Source: Herbaspirillum seropedicae
GTDB lineage: Bacteria > Pseudomonadota > Gammaproteobacteria > Burkholderiales > Burkholderiaceae_D
Reading direction: 5' to 3'
Length of the DNA stretch: 64,000 nucleotides
NCBI RefSeq assembly: GCF_001040945.1
Contig: NZ_CP011930.1
Coordinates: 3,653,021 to 3,717,020 of the forward strand
Positions within the stretch are counted from its first letter, which is position 1. Each line of letters opens with the position of its first letter. Under the pieces are notes generated by a model. That model saw only the letters and a program-made list of their open reading frames with translations. It did no database searches and was not told the DNA's origin. Both the position numbers and the translations under genes were made by a program. This document shows, piece by piece, positions 20,601 to 28,884 of the stretch.

Positions 20601-21511
20601 ACTGCATCGGCCCGGGCAGACCCCGGCGCCGCCTTGCGGGTGGCGATCCAGCACAGGATGGAACCGGCGCAGACCAGCCCGGCCCCGATCCAGAACGCGC
20701 CTGGCAAGGGCGAGCGCAAGAGCAGCGCCGACAGCGCCGAGGAAAACACCGGAATGAAATAGGATGCGCCCGCCAGCACCGTGACATTGCCGTGCAGGAT
20801 GCCCACATTCCAGGCCGCATAGCCCAGCCCCATGGCCGCTGCGGCCAGCAGCAGGTAGACCAGCGCCGGCAGGCTCATGCTGAGCTCGGCGAGGTGGCCG
20901 CCGGCCAGCACCTTGACCCACAGCACCACGGCCACCATCATGAAGAAGGGTGTCACGCCATTCATGCCAGCAGCGATGCGGGTGGTGACGGTACAGTAGG
21001 CAGCCCAGATCAGCGCGCCCGCAAAGGCCAGCCCATAGCTCAAGGGATTGTCGCGGATATTCTCCAGCATGCCGGCCACATCCAGCCCCTGGTCGCCGCC
21101 CAGCACCCAGCAGATACCCAGCATGGAGAGGACGAATCCCGGCGCCATCAGCCAGGTGGCGCGCTGCTTGCCGAACAGGATGGCGGCGGTCAGCGTGAAG
21201 GTCGGCCACAGATAATTGACCATGCCGACCTCGATGGCCTGGCGCGCCGTGTTGGCATAGCCGATGGACAGCGACAGGCACAGCTCATAGCTCACGAAGA
21301 GCAGGCTGCCCCAGAACAGATAGCGGCGCGGGAAGCTGCGCAGCCGGGGCATGCCCACCGTCAGCAGCAGGATCGCCGAGGCCACCGTATAGATCGCCGC
21401 TGCGCCGCCGGTGGCGCCCAGGTGTTCACTGACGCCCCGGATCAGGCCGACGATGGCGCTCCACAGGACCACGGCGGTCAGGCCGACCAGGGTTGCCTTC
21501 TTGCTGTTCAT
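20588..21511 (-). CDS. yddG: YddG-like DMT-family amino acid exporter
   Basis: 307 residues, ten predicted helices in two EamA repeats. The opening KKATLVGLTAVVLWSAIVGLIRGVSE and the middle segment IEVGMVNYLWPTFT match the YddG aromatic amino acid exporter group. ATG is preceded by AGGAACA. Convergent with the OmpW-like gene and overlapping it by 13 bases; divergent from yhhQ. Confidence 0.85.
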   Translation of the reverse strand: MNSKKATLVGLTAVVLWSAIVGLIRGVSEHLGATGGAAAIYTVASAILLLTVGMPRLRSFPRRYLFWGSLLFVSYELCLSLSIGYANTARQAIEVGMVNYLWPTFTLTAAILFGKQRATWLMAPGFVLSMLGICWVLGGDQGLDVAGMLENIRDNPLSYGLAFAGALIWAAYCTVTTRIAAGMNGVTPFFMMVAVVLWVKVLAGGHLAELSMSLPALVYLLLAAAAMGLGYAAWNVGILHGNVTVLAGASYFIPVFSSALSALLLRSPLPGAFWIGAGLVCAGSILCWIATRKAAPGSARADAVQNL

Positions 21512-21586
21512 GAGATGTTCCTGCCGGCAAAACGCAGCAGTGTACCCCGAACGGGCCGTCCAGGCTGGCCGCCCGGCGCAATGGGC

Positions 21587-21592
21587 TATAAT
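21587..21592 (+). promoter_or_regulatory. -10 element for the yhhQ leader
   Basis: TATAAT, a perfect -10, with only a weak -35 upstream. Transcription would start near 21599, giving a leader that contains the preQ1 aptamer. Confidence 0.55.
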
Positions 21593-21631
21593 GGCGGGCT
21601 TCGCCTTGTGCCGTCGGCAAAGGCTGTTGCC

Positions 21632-21663
21632 ATGGGTTCCCTCGCCCCCATTCATCAAAAAGG
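21632..21663 (+). promoter_or_regulatory. preQ1-I riboswitch (type II), translational
   Basis: P1 stem ATGGG/CCCAT (21632-36 with 21647-51), loop TTCCCTCGCC, then an A-rich tail TCATCAAAAAGG. This is the minimal preQ1-I H-type pseudoknot layout, with the terminal GG able to pair with loop cytosines. That AAGG is also the ribosome site of yhhQ, whose ATG follows five bases later, so preQ1 binding should block translation. The gene product imports queuosine precursors, which fits the ligand. Confidence 0.88.
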
Positions 21664-21668
21664 TTCAT

Positions 21669-22325
21669 ATGACGACTCTCGACCTGCGCCGCCATGCCGC
21701 GCTGCTGACCTGGCTTTCCCTGTTCCACCTGCTGGTGATCACGTCCAGCAATTACCTGGTGCAATTGCCCGTCGCCCTCTTCGGCCTGCATACCACCTGG
21801 GGGGCGTTCAGCTTCCCCTTCATCTTCCTGGCCACTGACCTGACCGTGCGCTTCTTCGGCGCACCGCTGGCCCGTCGCATCATCTTTGCGGTGATGCTGC
21901 CGGCGCTGTTCATTTCCTATGGCGTCTCGGCGCTGTTCTACATGGGGCAGTGGCAGGGCTTCGGCGCGCTGGCGCATTTCAATGTATTCGTGGCGCGCAT
22001 CGCGGCGGCCAGTTTCATGGCCTATGTGCTGGGGCAAGTACTGGACGTGCAGGTCTTCAACCGCCTGCGCGCCTCGCGCCATTGGTGGCTGGCACCGTCG
22101 GTGTCGATGATCTTCGGCAATGCCAGCGATACCATCGCCTTCTTCTCCATTGCGTTCTGGCGCAGCAGCGATCCCTTCATGGCCGAGCACTGGATCGAGA
22201 TCGCGCTGGTCGACTACGGCTTCAAGATCGCCATCAGCCTGCTGTTCTTCCTGCCGGCCTATGGCGCGCTGATGTCATGCCTGAAGAGCTGGTTTGCCCG
22301 TCCTCTCGCGGCCGATCCGGCCTGA
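21669..22325 (+). CDS. yhhQ: Queuosine precursor transporter YhhQ
   Basis: 218-residue inner-membrane protein of the VUT-1/YhhQ (COG1738) family that imports preQ0/preQ1 for tRNA queuosine synthesis. Six or so helices; family features include SNYLVQLP, FPFIFLATDLTVRFFG near residue 60 and the later DTIAFFSIAFW. The AAGG ribosome site is part of the upstream preQ1-I aptamer. Stands alone. Confidence 0.92.
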   Translation: MTTLDLRRHAALLTWLSLFHLLVITSSNYLVQLPVALFGLHTTWGAFSFPFIFLATDLTVRFFGAPLARRIIFAVMLPALFISYGVSALFYMGQWQGFGALAHFNVFVARIAAASFMAYVLGQVLDVQVFNRLRASRHWWLAPSVSMIFGNASDTIAFFSIAFWRSSDPFMAEHWIEIALVDYGFKIAISLLFFLPAYGALMSCLKSWFARPLAADPA

Positions 22326-22427
22326 GTCCTGCAACGATTTGCATCCAACGGTAAACTTGCGGCTTTGTTCGGCTTTGTGCGGCCTGTCCGCCGCGCCCCT
22401 CCTCCACCCCCTCCACCTGGACTGCGC

Positions 22428-23585
22428 ATGAACTGGCCCCTGTTTGCCCTCGCCGTTGCCGCCTTTGGCATCGGCACCACCGAATTCGTCATCATGGGCC
22501 TCTTGCCCGATGTCGCCCGTGATCTGGGCGTAACGGCGCCGGCAGCCGGCATGCTGGTCTCCGGCTATGCCCTGGGCGTGGCCGCTGGTGCGCCCATCCT
22601 CGCCATCCTGACCGCCAAGTGGCCGCGCAAGCAGGCGTTGGTGGGATTGATGTGCCTCTTCATCCTGGGCAATGTGCTGTGCGCCCTGGCGCCCAACTAT
22701 GTCTTCCTGATGGTGGCGCGGGTGGTGACGGCCTTCTGCCATGCGGCCTTCTTCGGCATCGGCTCGGTGGTGGCAGCCGAACTGGTCGCCCCGCAGAAGC
22801 GCGCCCAGGCCGTGGCGCTGATGTTTACCGGCCTGACCGTGGCCAACATCCTGGGCGTGCCGCTGGGCACCGCCTTCGGCCATGCCGCCGGCTGGCGCTC
22901 GACCTTCGGAGCGGTGACCGCCATCGGCGTGCTGGCCGCGATCATGCTGTGGACCATGCTGCCCAAGAAGATTCCCATGCAGGCGGGCAATATCTTCCAG
23001 GAATTCCGCTCCATCATCGACACCCGCGTGCAACTCTCGCTGCTGACCTCGACCCTGGCCTCGATCAGCATGTTCAGCGTCATCACCTATATCGCCTACA
23101 TCCTGCTGGACGTGACCGGCTTCACCACCCAGCAGGAAAGCTGGGTGCTGCTGCTCTTTGGCGCCGGCATTACCGTGGGCGGACTGGTGGGTGGCAAGCT
23201 GGCCGACTGGAAGCTCATGCCGGTGATGTGCGGCGTCTTCCTCTGCATCGCCGTGGTGCTGGGACTGTTCTCCATCACCAGCCATTACAAGTGGCCGACG
23301 CTGGCGACCATGTTTGCCTGGGGTGCGTTTGCCTTTGCGGTGGTGCCGGGCGCGCAGATCCGCGTGCTCGATACCGCGCGCGGCGCGCCCAACCTGGCCT
23401 CCACGTTGAACCAGGGCGCCTTCAACCTGGGCAATGCCACTGGCGCCTGGGTGGGTGGCCTGGCCATCTCGGCCGGCCTGCCGCTGACCGACCTGCCGCT
23501 GATCGGCGCCTTCTTCGCCCTGCTGGGACTGGCCACCGTAGCCTTCTCGGCCTCGCTGGACAAGCGCGTGCGCGCGCCGGCCTGA
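22428..23585 (+). CDS. MFS exporter, DHA1 (arabinose efflux/Bcr-like) family
   Basis: 385 residues, 12 helices. The N-terminal GIGTTEFVIMGLLPDVARDLGV is the signature of AraJ/sugar-efflux and chloramphenicol-exporter-like MFS proteins; the loop 2-3 motif is ILTAKWPRKQALV. Start chosen at ATG with CTGG upstream. Stands alone, with a strong bidirectional terminator after it. Substrate cannot be told. Confidence 0.87.
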   Translation: MNWPLFALAVAAFGIGTTEFVIMGLLPDVARDLGVTAPAAGMLVSGYALGVAAGAPILAILTAKWPRKQALVGLMCLFILGNVLCALAPNYVFLMVARVVTAFCHAAFFGIGSVVAAELVAPQKRAQAVALMFTGLTVANILGVPLGTAFGHAAGWRSTFGAVTAIGVLAAIMLWTMLPKKIPMQAGNIFQEFRSIIDTRVQLSLLTSTLASISMFSVITYIAYILLDVTGFTTQQESWVLLLFGAGITVGGLVGGKLADWKLMPVMCGVFLCIAVVLGLFSITSHYKWPTLATMFAWGAFAFAVVPGAQIRVLDTARGAPNLASTLNQGAFNLGNATGAWVGGLAISAGLPLTDLPLIGAFFALLGLATVAFSASLDKRVRAPA

Positions 23586-23602
23586 TTCGGCCTCGTAGAA
23601 CG

Positions 23603-23640
23603 AAAAAGGCGCTTGTCCCGCTCAGGACAAGCGCCTTTTT
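23603..23640. terminator. Bidirectional Rho-independent terminator
   Basis: Perfect 16-base-pair stem AAAAAGGCGCTTGTCC and complement, 6-base loop, with T-runs on both strands. It serves the convergent MFS and argE genes. Confidence 0.95.
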
Positions 23641-23656
23641 CATTGCCCGCGCCGGA

Positions 23657-24859
23657 TCAGACTGGCTGCAGATGCGCCGAGGCGATGAAGTTGTCGAAGA
23701 AGCGCTCGCAGCGCGCCAGCTGTTCCAGCGTCACGAACTCATTGGGCTTGTGCGCATGCGCAATGTCACCCGGCCCGCAGATCACCGCCGGCATGCCCGC
23801 CTGGCCGAAGAGCCCGCCCTCGGTGCCAAACCCGACCTTGCGCGCCCGCTCGCTACCCAGGATGCGCAGGGCCGACGTCACCAAGGGATCATCGGCTGGC
23901 GTACACATGCCGGGATAGGAAGTCAGCGTCTCGAACTCGATGCGCCCCTGCACGCCATCGATGCGCATCTGCGGCAGGATTTCCTGCTCCGCATAGGCCT
24001 TCACTTCCTCGAACACCTCGGCCGGATCGATGCCGGGCAGGAAGCGGTGCTCGAAGACGAACTCGGCCTTGTCCGGAATGATGTTGGGCGCATTGCCGCC
24101 GCTGGTGAGCGTGGTGGCAATGGATGAATACGGCACATCGAAGTCATCATCCTGCACCCCCGAATGCCGCACGCGCAAGGCGATCTCGCGGATCTTCAAC
24201 TGCATCATGGCGGCAAAGTCGATGCTGTTGATGCCCAGGTGCGGGCAGGACGAATGCGCCGCATGGCCGTGCACCGAACAGCGATAGGAGCGCTTGCCCT
24301 TGTGCGCGATGACCGGCTGCATCATGGTCGGTTCGCCGATGATCACACCGGTGGGCCGGATGTCGTTCTGCTGCAGGTCGGCCAACAATTCGCGCACGCC
24401 CAGGCAGCCCACCTCCTCGTCATAGGAGAACGAGAAATGCAGCGGCGTATGCAGCCGCGCCAGGTCGATGGCGGGCAGGCGCGCCATGCAGATGGCGATG
24501 AACCCCTTCATGTCGCAAGCGCCACGGCCAAACAGCTTGCCATCGGCGACGTGCGCCACGAAGGGATCGGTATCCCATTTCTGGCCGGTCACCGGAACCA
24601 CATCGGTATGACCTGAAAAGACCGTGCCAAAGCGCCCCGGCCCGGCATCGCCCAGGGTCGCAAACAGATTGGCCTTGCGGCGCTCGGCGTCATAGGTCAG
24701 GCGAGTGACCGCACCATGGCGCTCCAGGTGATCGCGCACCCATTCGATGAGGCCCAGATTGGATTCGCGGCTGACGGTATTGAAACCGATGAGGGTGGTG
24801 AGGATGTCCAGCGTCTGGCGGGTCGGTTGCGACGCCGCAGTAGTCAGTGATGCATTCAT
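23657..24859 (-). CDS. argE: Acetylornithine deacetylase
   Basis: M20 metallopeptidase-family enzyme of 400 residues that hydrolyses N-acetylornithine to ornithine in arginine synthesis. Metal-binding motifs are visible: SGHTDVVP, GRGACDMKGF, SYDEEVGCLG with catalytic Glu, and the late CGPGDIAHAHKPNEFV. The chosen ATG gives the usual length; an upstream in-frame start lacks support. Monocistronic, ending at the shared terminator. Confidence 0.93.
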   Translation of the reverse strand: MNASLTTAASQPTRQTLDILTTLIGFNTVSRESNLGLIEWVRDHLERHGAVTRLTYDAERRKANLFATLGDAGPGRFGTVFSGHTDVVPVTGQKWDTDPFVAHVADGKLFGRGACDMKGFIAICMARLPAIDLARLHTPLHFSFSYDEEVGCLGVRELLADLQQNDIRPTGVIIGEPTMMQPVIAHKGKRSYRCSVHGHAAHSSCPHLGINSIDFAAMMQLKIREIALRVRHSGVQDDDFDVPYSSIATTLTSGGNAPNIIPDKAEFVFEHRFLPGIDPAEVFEEVKAYAEQEILPQMRIDGVQGRIEFETLTSYPGMCTPADDPLVTSALRILGSERARKVGFGTEGGLFGQAGMPAVICGPGDIAHAHKPNEFVTLEQLARCERFFDNFIASAHLQPV

Positions 24860-25248
24860 GATGATGTTTTGCCTGTTCGATTCAGGAACATGGTGCAAGG
24901 CTGCGCGGATGCAGCCTGCAAAGCACGTTCCGGCAACTTCTTCAGCAAGCCCCGTGCCACCGGCCACACTACACGGCATGCCGGCAATACCCCCACTCCT
25001 GCGCTCTCACAAGATGGGAACCGTGCCAGACGGAGACCTGCCTCCTGCAACCTCGCCTAGGTTACACCGCCCTGCCCGCTCGTGCGCAGCGGCCTTCATT
25101 CTCATCAGGAAAATCATGATAGGAGCGCCCCCGTAACTTTGTCAGACTAGCGCTGAGACTTCGTGTAGAGAGAACCGCCACGGCGGCACAAGACCACTCC
25201 GATCGCACAGGAATCAGGCTCAGGGCAACACGCTAGAGGAATCACAAC
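24860..25248. other. Intergenic region, no feature recognised
   Basis: Separates the divergent argE and receiver-protein genes. I see no convincing gene, terminator or operator. Confidence 0.4.
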
Positions 25249-25713
25249 ATGAGACCGCCGATCATCCTGATGATTGAATCGAACGGCGAAGCAGTAGAAT
25301 TGGCGCGCTTTGCGCTGTGGCGGAGCAATTTCCATTGCGTGCTGCAATGGTACGACGAGGCCGACGCCGCCATCGACGGCCTGCTGCATCGGCACCGCCT
25401 GGACGACGCACGCCTGCCGGACCTGATCCTGCTCGATCCCGGCATGATGGAAAACAACGGTGTCGATTTCATCCTCGCCATGAAGGCTGGACGGGATACC
25501 CGTTCGATCCCCGTGGTGGTCTTTCCCGACAGTGACTATCCACCAGAGATGCCCGACTTGCTCGAGGCCGGCGCCAGTGCCTACCTGCTCAAGCCCGAGA
25601 CCGCTCCGCAATACATGCAGGCGGTGGTGGAATGCGCCCAACGCTGGGCGCGACCGCGACGGCGGCGCAGCGGATCCGGCGCCGCACGCCGCAAGCCGCC
25701 CACCTCCGCATGA
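25249..25713 (+). CDS. Orphan receiver-domain protein
   Basis: 154 residues. Residues 1-125 form a CheY-like receiver: beta-1 IILMIES, phospho-acceptor region PDLILLDPGM with the Asp kept, and beta-5 lysine in AYLLKPE. The acidic pair normally after beta-1 (E-D) is E-S here, so Mg binding and phosphorylation may be weakened. The C-terminal tail (residues 126-154) is Arg/Ser/Ala-rich and has no DNA-binding domain. No kinase gene is nearby. Confidence 0.8.
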   Translation: MRPPIILMIESNGEAVELARFALWRSNFHCVLQWYDEADAAIDGLLHRHRLDDARLPDLILLDPGMMENNGVDFILAMKAGRDTRSIPVVVFPDSDYPPEMPDLLEAGASAYLLKPETAPQYMQAVVECAQRWARPRRRRSGSGAARRKPPTSA

Positions 25714-25779
25714 GGGGCGGCCACGACGCCAGCGCCCAGGCCTGACGACGCCCAGCCGCCCGCAAGGCAGAGGCCAGGA

Positions 25780-26061
25780 TTACTTCTTGACCCGGCTGCT
25801 GATGTGGGAATCAAATTCGCGCTGGGCCGCTTCGAGCTTCTTGAGCGCTTCCTGCCAGGGACGGTAATCCTCCTCGGTCAGCCAGGAATTGCCGGGGTTC
25901 TGCTTCCACTGTTCCAGCTTGGACGTCATCAGCTCGTACTCCTCCAGCTGCGCCACCAGGAGCACCTCCATCTGCGACTTCAGCTCCTCGGCGCGTTCGA
26001 TCCAGGGATCTTGCGGTGACTGCTCCTGCGCTTGCTGCTGTTGCTGGTCTTGTTCCGACAT
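25780..26061 (-). CDS. Small coiled-coil protein, unknown
   Basis: 93 residues. Gln-rich N-terminus (residues 4-17), then a charged, heptad-like helical stretch (about 22-90) rich in Leu, Glu and Lys. No family recognised. Start chosen at the ATG after AGAGAG; another ATG two codons upstream is possible. Convergent with the receiver gene. Confidence 0.65.
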   Translation of the reverse strand: MSEQDQQQQQAQEQSPQDPWIERAEELKSQMEVLLVAQLEEYELMTSKLEQWKQNPGNSWLTEEDYRPWQEALKKLEAAQREFDSHISSRVKK

Positions 26062-26295
26062 GGGCATCTCTCTTTGGTGGTGAATGAAATTGAACTGCTG
26101 GCGATGCTAACACGAAGATAGTCGCAGATTTCCTCCCGGCAAGCGAAGGTGCGGTGAAGTTTGATGCTAAGTTTGATGCACTAATAGCGACAACAGATGA
26201 AACTTACTTCTGTTGAGCACGACCACGCTGTTATAGTGACGACAACCCGAGTGGAGCGCTCCGTGACGGGCGGACAGCCTCCGTGGGCATGAGGG

Positions 26296-27336
26296 ATGCC
26301 CCGCCGGATATTGAATGTGATTGACATGCCACTGACCCAGCAGCGAATTGATGAATTCCACGGCCTGATCCGCCCTTTGTCGATCGGCCTGCAAGCAACG
26401 GGCTTCATCCTCTTTCTGACAGGGTGGGCGCTGGCCGCCCCAAGCTACGTCTACCCATGGTGGGAGGGTGCGGCGCTGACCGCAGGCGGTCTATTCCTGC
26501 TATACCTGGTAAGCCGGCCAGGCTGGCTGGTGCCCGCCTCGTTCATGATGATCTGGCTGCTTGCCGAAGGCTTCGCCATGCTCGCGCAGCCCAGTCCCAA
26601 CCGGGCCTTCTTCACCTGCGCCCTGGGCATCACCTTCGCCCTGGTCAGCGCCCCCATGTTTGCGCGTACGCGTTACTACATGGTGGCCGTCTGCGGCATG
26701 TATCTGATCCTGGGCCGGGGCAGCTTCATCGATGCCGAGGTCGTCGGCGACGAACGATGGATGCTGCTGCTCACCCTGACCGTGCTGGGCCTGGGCAACT
26801 TCGTGAACCTGACCGTCAAGCGGCAGCACGTCGAAAGCCTGCGCCTGCGCAAGGAACTGGAATTCATCGCCTTCAAGGATCCGCTCACCGGCATCGACAA
26901 CCGGCGCCGCTTCATGCAGCAACTACCCATCATCCTGCAGGCAGGACAACCGAGTGACGCCTGCTTCCTGATGATCGACATCGACAACTTCAAGAAGATC
27001 AACGACGACTTCGGCCACGCTAGCGGCGACGAGGCCCTGATCCTCACCGCGCGCGCCATGCAGAGCGCCCTCAGCGAGGGTGCGCTGGGACGCATGGGCG
27101 GGGAGGAATTCGGCATTGCCCTGAGCGGCGGCGGCCTGGCCCATGCGGAGCAAGTCGCCGCCAAACTGCTGCAGGAGGTGCGCCAGATCCACATCCATGC
27201 GCGCCCGCTGACGGTGAGCATCGGCATCGCCCGGGCCACCGACCACAGCTCCGTCTCCAAAGTGCTCAGCGCCGCCGACCAGGCCCTGTACCAGGCCAAG
27301 CGCGCCGGCAAGGACCGCTACGTCGTCAGCGCCTGA
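26296..27336 (+). CDS. Membrane diguanylate cyclase (GGDEF)
   Basis: 346 residues: five to six helices in the first 170, then a GGDEF domain with KDPLTGIDNRRRF, DIDNFKKINDDFGH and the active-site GGEEF, ending AADQALYQAKRAGKDR. It should make cyclic-di-GMP from GTP. No RxxD inhibitory site is seen ahead of the GGEEF motif, so product inhibition may be absent. Start uncertain: an ATG 10 codons later (26326) is also possible; neither has a clear ribosome site. Confidence 0.88.
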   Translation: MPRRILNVIDMPLTQQRIDEFHGLIRPLSIGLQATGFILFLTGWALAAPSYVYPWWEGAALTAGGLFLLYLVSRPGWLVPASFMMIWLLAEGFAMLAQPSPNRAFFTCALGITFALVSAPMFARTRYYMVAVCGMYLILGRGSFIDAEVVGDERWMLLLTLTVLGLGNFVNLTVKRQHVESLRLRKELEFIAFKDPLTGIDNRRRFMQQLPIILQAGQPSDACFLMIDIDNFKKINDDFGHASGDEALILTARAMQSALSEGALGRMGGEEFGIALSGGGLAHAEQVAAKLLQEVRQIHIHARPLTVSIGIARATDHSSVSKVLSAADQALYQAKRAGKDRYVVSA

Positions 27337-27461
27337 AGGAAAAGACGCGCCCGCCAGCCCCGTCAGAATATGTCAGGATTCTTTACACCCATGACTGACA
27401 GCGCGCACAAGGAAAGCGCTAAGCAACTGATTAAAAAGGATTTTCCTGCCCCCTGAAAAAC

Positions 27462-27477
27462 TGGAACGGATTTTGCT
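27462..27477 (+). promoter_or_regulatory. Sigma-54 promoter of the PEP-CTERM gene
   Basis: TGGAACG-GATT-TTGCT: one mismatch from TGGCACG-N4-TTGCW, with GG and GC exactly 10 bases apart. Expected start near 27488, 25 bases before the ATG. PEP-CTERM genes are often controlled by the PrsK/PrsR system and sigma-54, so the match is expected for this gene. Confidence 0.8.
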
Positions 27478-27512
27478 GACCAGCCTGTTTTCAGACCAAC
27501 ACGGAGAATCCG

Positions 27513-28304
27513 ATGCGCGCCAAATCCCTTCTCGGCGGAGCCCTGCTGGCAGGCCTGATGAGCCTGTCCACCGCCCACGCCAACACCATCACCCTGACCG
27601 GCACCGTACGCGACTTCAACTCGTACGGCACCACCCACAACGGCGTAGCCGGCCATCCCGATTTCGAGTCCCACGTGAGCGATGATCGCGGCATCGTCAA
27701 GAGCACCCTAGGTGCAGACGGCAAGCCGGTCTACAACTCCGCCGACTACAACCCGACCGTGAGCAGCGCCGCCTCGTTCTACCAGTGGTACCACGACGAC
27801 GCTTCGGTGAACCGCACCGGCTCCGTGTCGATCAACCTGAACCAGATTGGTCCGAACCTGTACCAGTACAGCAGCAACTCTTTCTTCCCCATCGACAACC
27901 AGTTGCTGGCCCAGACGACCATGGGTCACAACTTCGGTTTTACCACCGAGTGGCACACCCAGTTCACCTACAACAGCGCCGCCAATTCCAACTTCACCTT
28001 CAAGGGTGATGACGACGTGTGGGTCTTCATCAACGGCAAGCTGGCCATCGACCTGGGCGGCGTGCACGGCGAAGAGACTGCCAGCGTGGACCTGAACAGC
28101 TTCGCTGCAGGTGCAGGCATGAACAATGGCGGCACCTATCGCCTGGACATCTTCCAGGCCGAGCGTCACACCTCCGGTTCCAACTTCACCATGACCACCT
28201 CGCTGGCCCTGGCCCCCAGCAACGTTCCCGAACCGGCCACCCTGGGCCTGATGGGACTGGGTCTGTTTGGCCTGGTGGCGGCGCGTCGTCGTCGTCGCGC
28301 GTGA
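27513..28304 (+). CDS. PEP-CTERM anchored fibro-slime-domain protein
   Basis: 263 residues: signal peptide to about residue 23 (HA|N), a fibro-slime/PA14-like domain with TLTGTVRDF, TFKGDDDVWVFINGKLAIDLGG and RLDIFQAERH, then a PEP-CTERM sorting signal: VPEPATLGLMGLGLFGLVAA and an Arg cluster. It should be exported, processed by exosortase and associated with surface polysaccharide. A GGAGA ribosome site precedes the ATG. Monocistronic, with its own sigma-54 promoter and terminator. Confidence 0.9.
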   Translation: MRAKSLLGGALLAGLMSLSTAHANTITLTGTVRDFNSYGTTHNGVAGHPDFESHVSDDRGIVKSTLGADGKPVYNSADYNPTVSSAASFYQWYHDDASVNRTGSVSINLNQIGPNLYQYSSNSFFPIDNQLLAQTTMGHNFGFTTEWHTQFTYNSAANSNFTFKGDDDVWVFINGKLAIDLGGVHGEETASVDLNSFAAGAGMNNGGTYRLDIFQAERHTSGSNFTMTTSLALAPSNVPEPATLGLMGLGLFGLVAARRRRRA

Positions 28305-28359
28305 CTTCGGCTTGAACTGGACGCCGCTTGGCGGTGTCCGGGCTGTGAGAGGATATTCG

Positions 28360-28390
28360 AGCGGTTCACTTCGGTGAGCCGCTTTTTTTT
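28360..28390 (+). terminator. Rho-independent terminator after PEP-CTERM gene
   Basis: AGCGGTTCAC-TTCG-GTGAGCCGCT (one G-T pair) followed by eight Ts. Confidence 0.9.
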
Positions 28391-28520
28391 GGGTGATGTT
28401 GGGCGGCATTGTTGCCGAGGGATTGACCTGCGGCGCTTGTGGCAACACGACATGCTGCATTGCTTGCATTGGCGATTGTTTGTGCTGAAGAGTCAGTTTC
28501 CTTTTGAAGATCAACCAAAC

Positions 28521-28568
28521 AATTAATTAGAAAATTAATTAAAAAATTAATTAAAAGATTAATTGGAA
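28521..28568. repeat. Four 12-base AT-rich tandem repeats
   Basis: Unit AATTAATTAAAA, four copies at exact 12-base period (28521, 28533, 28545, 28557), the last degenerate. Each contains the palindrome TTAATTAA or ATTAAT. Located in the AT-rich border of the glycosyltransferase island. Confidence 0.85.
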
Positions 28569-28884
28569 AATGCCTCGTGGAAACAATGACGAACTATAAG
28601 TCATGCACTCAGGAGATCTACTCCTTCCTTTTCCGTTCTGCTGCCAGCCACAATGAAATCAAATGGAATTGACTGAGCGCAACATAAGCGCGTAAATGGC
28701 ACGCGTTGGCGGATTCCAATCAACCTGATTACAACAAAAACTACCCCATCCAAAAAATAAATTTCGCAGGGATAGAGGCTCTATATTAGAGTGACAAAAA
28801 AATAACTCTGATGTTTTGGAATTAGTTTCTGTCGGGTGCAATAAGCCCTCTGACTAATTCTTTCTTCACGCCAAAAAAATACCT

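Larger units (their letters stand above)
28305..28884. other. AT-rich intergenic region with terminator and tandem repeats
   Basis: Starts with the PEP-CTERM gene's terminator and goes on to strongly AT-rich DNA with 12-base tandem repeats. No credible gene. It marks the border of the glycosyltransferase island. Confidence 0.6.
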
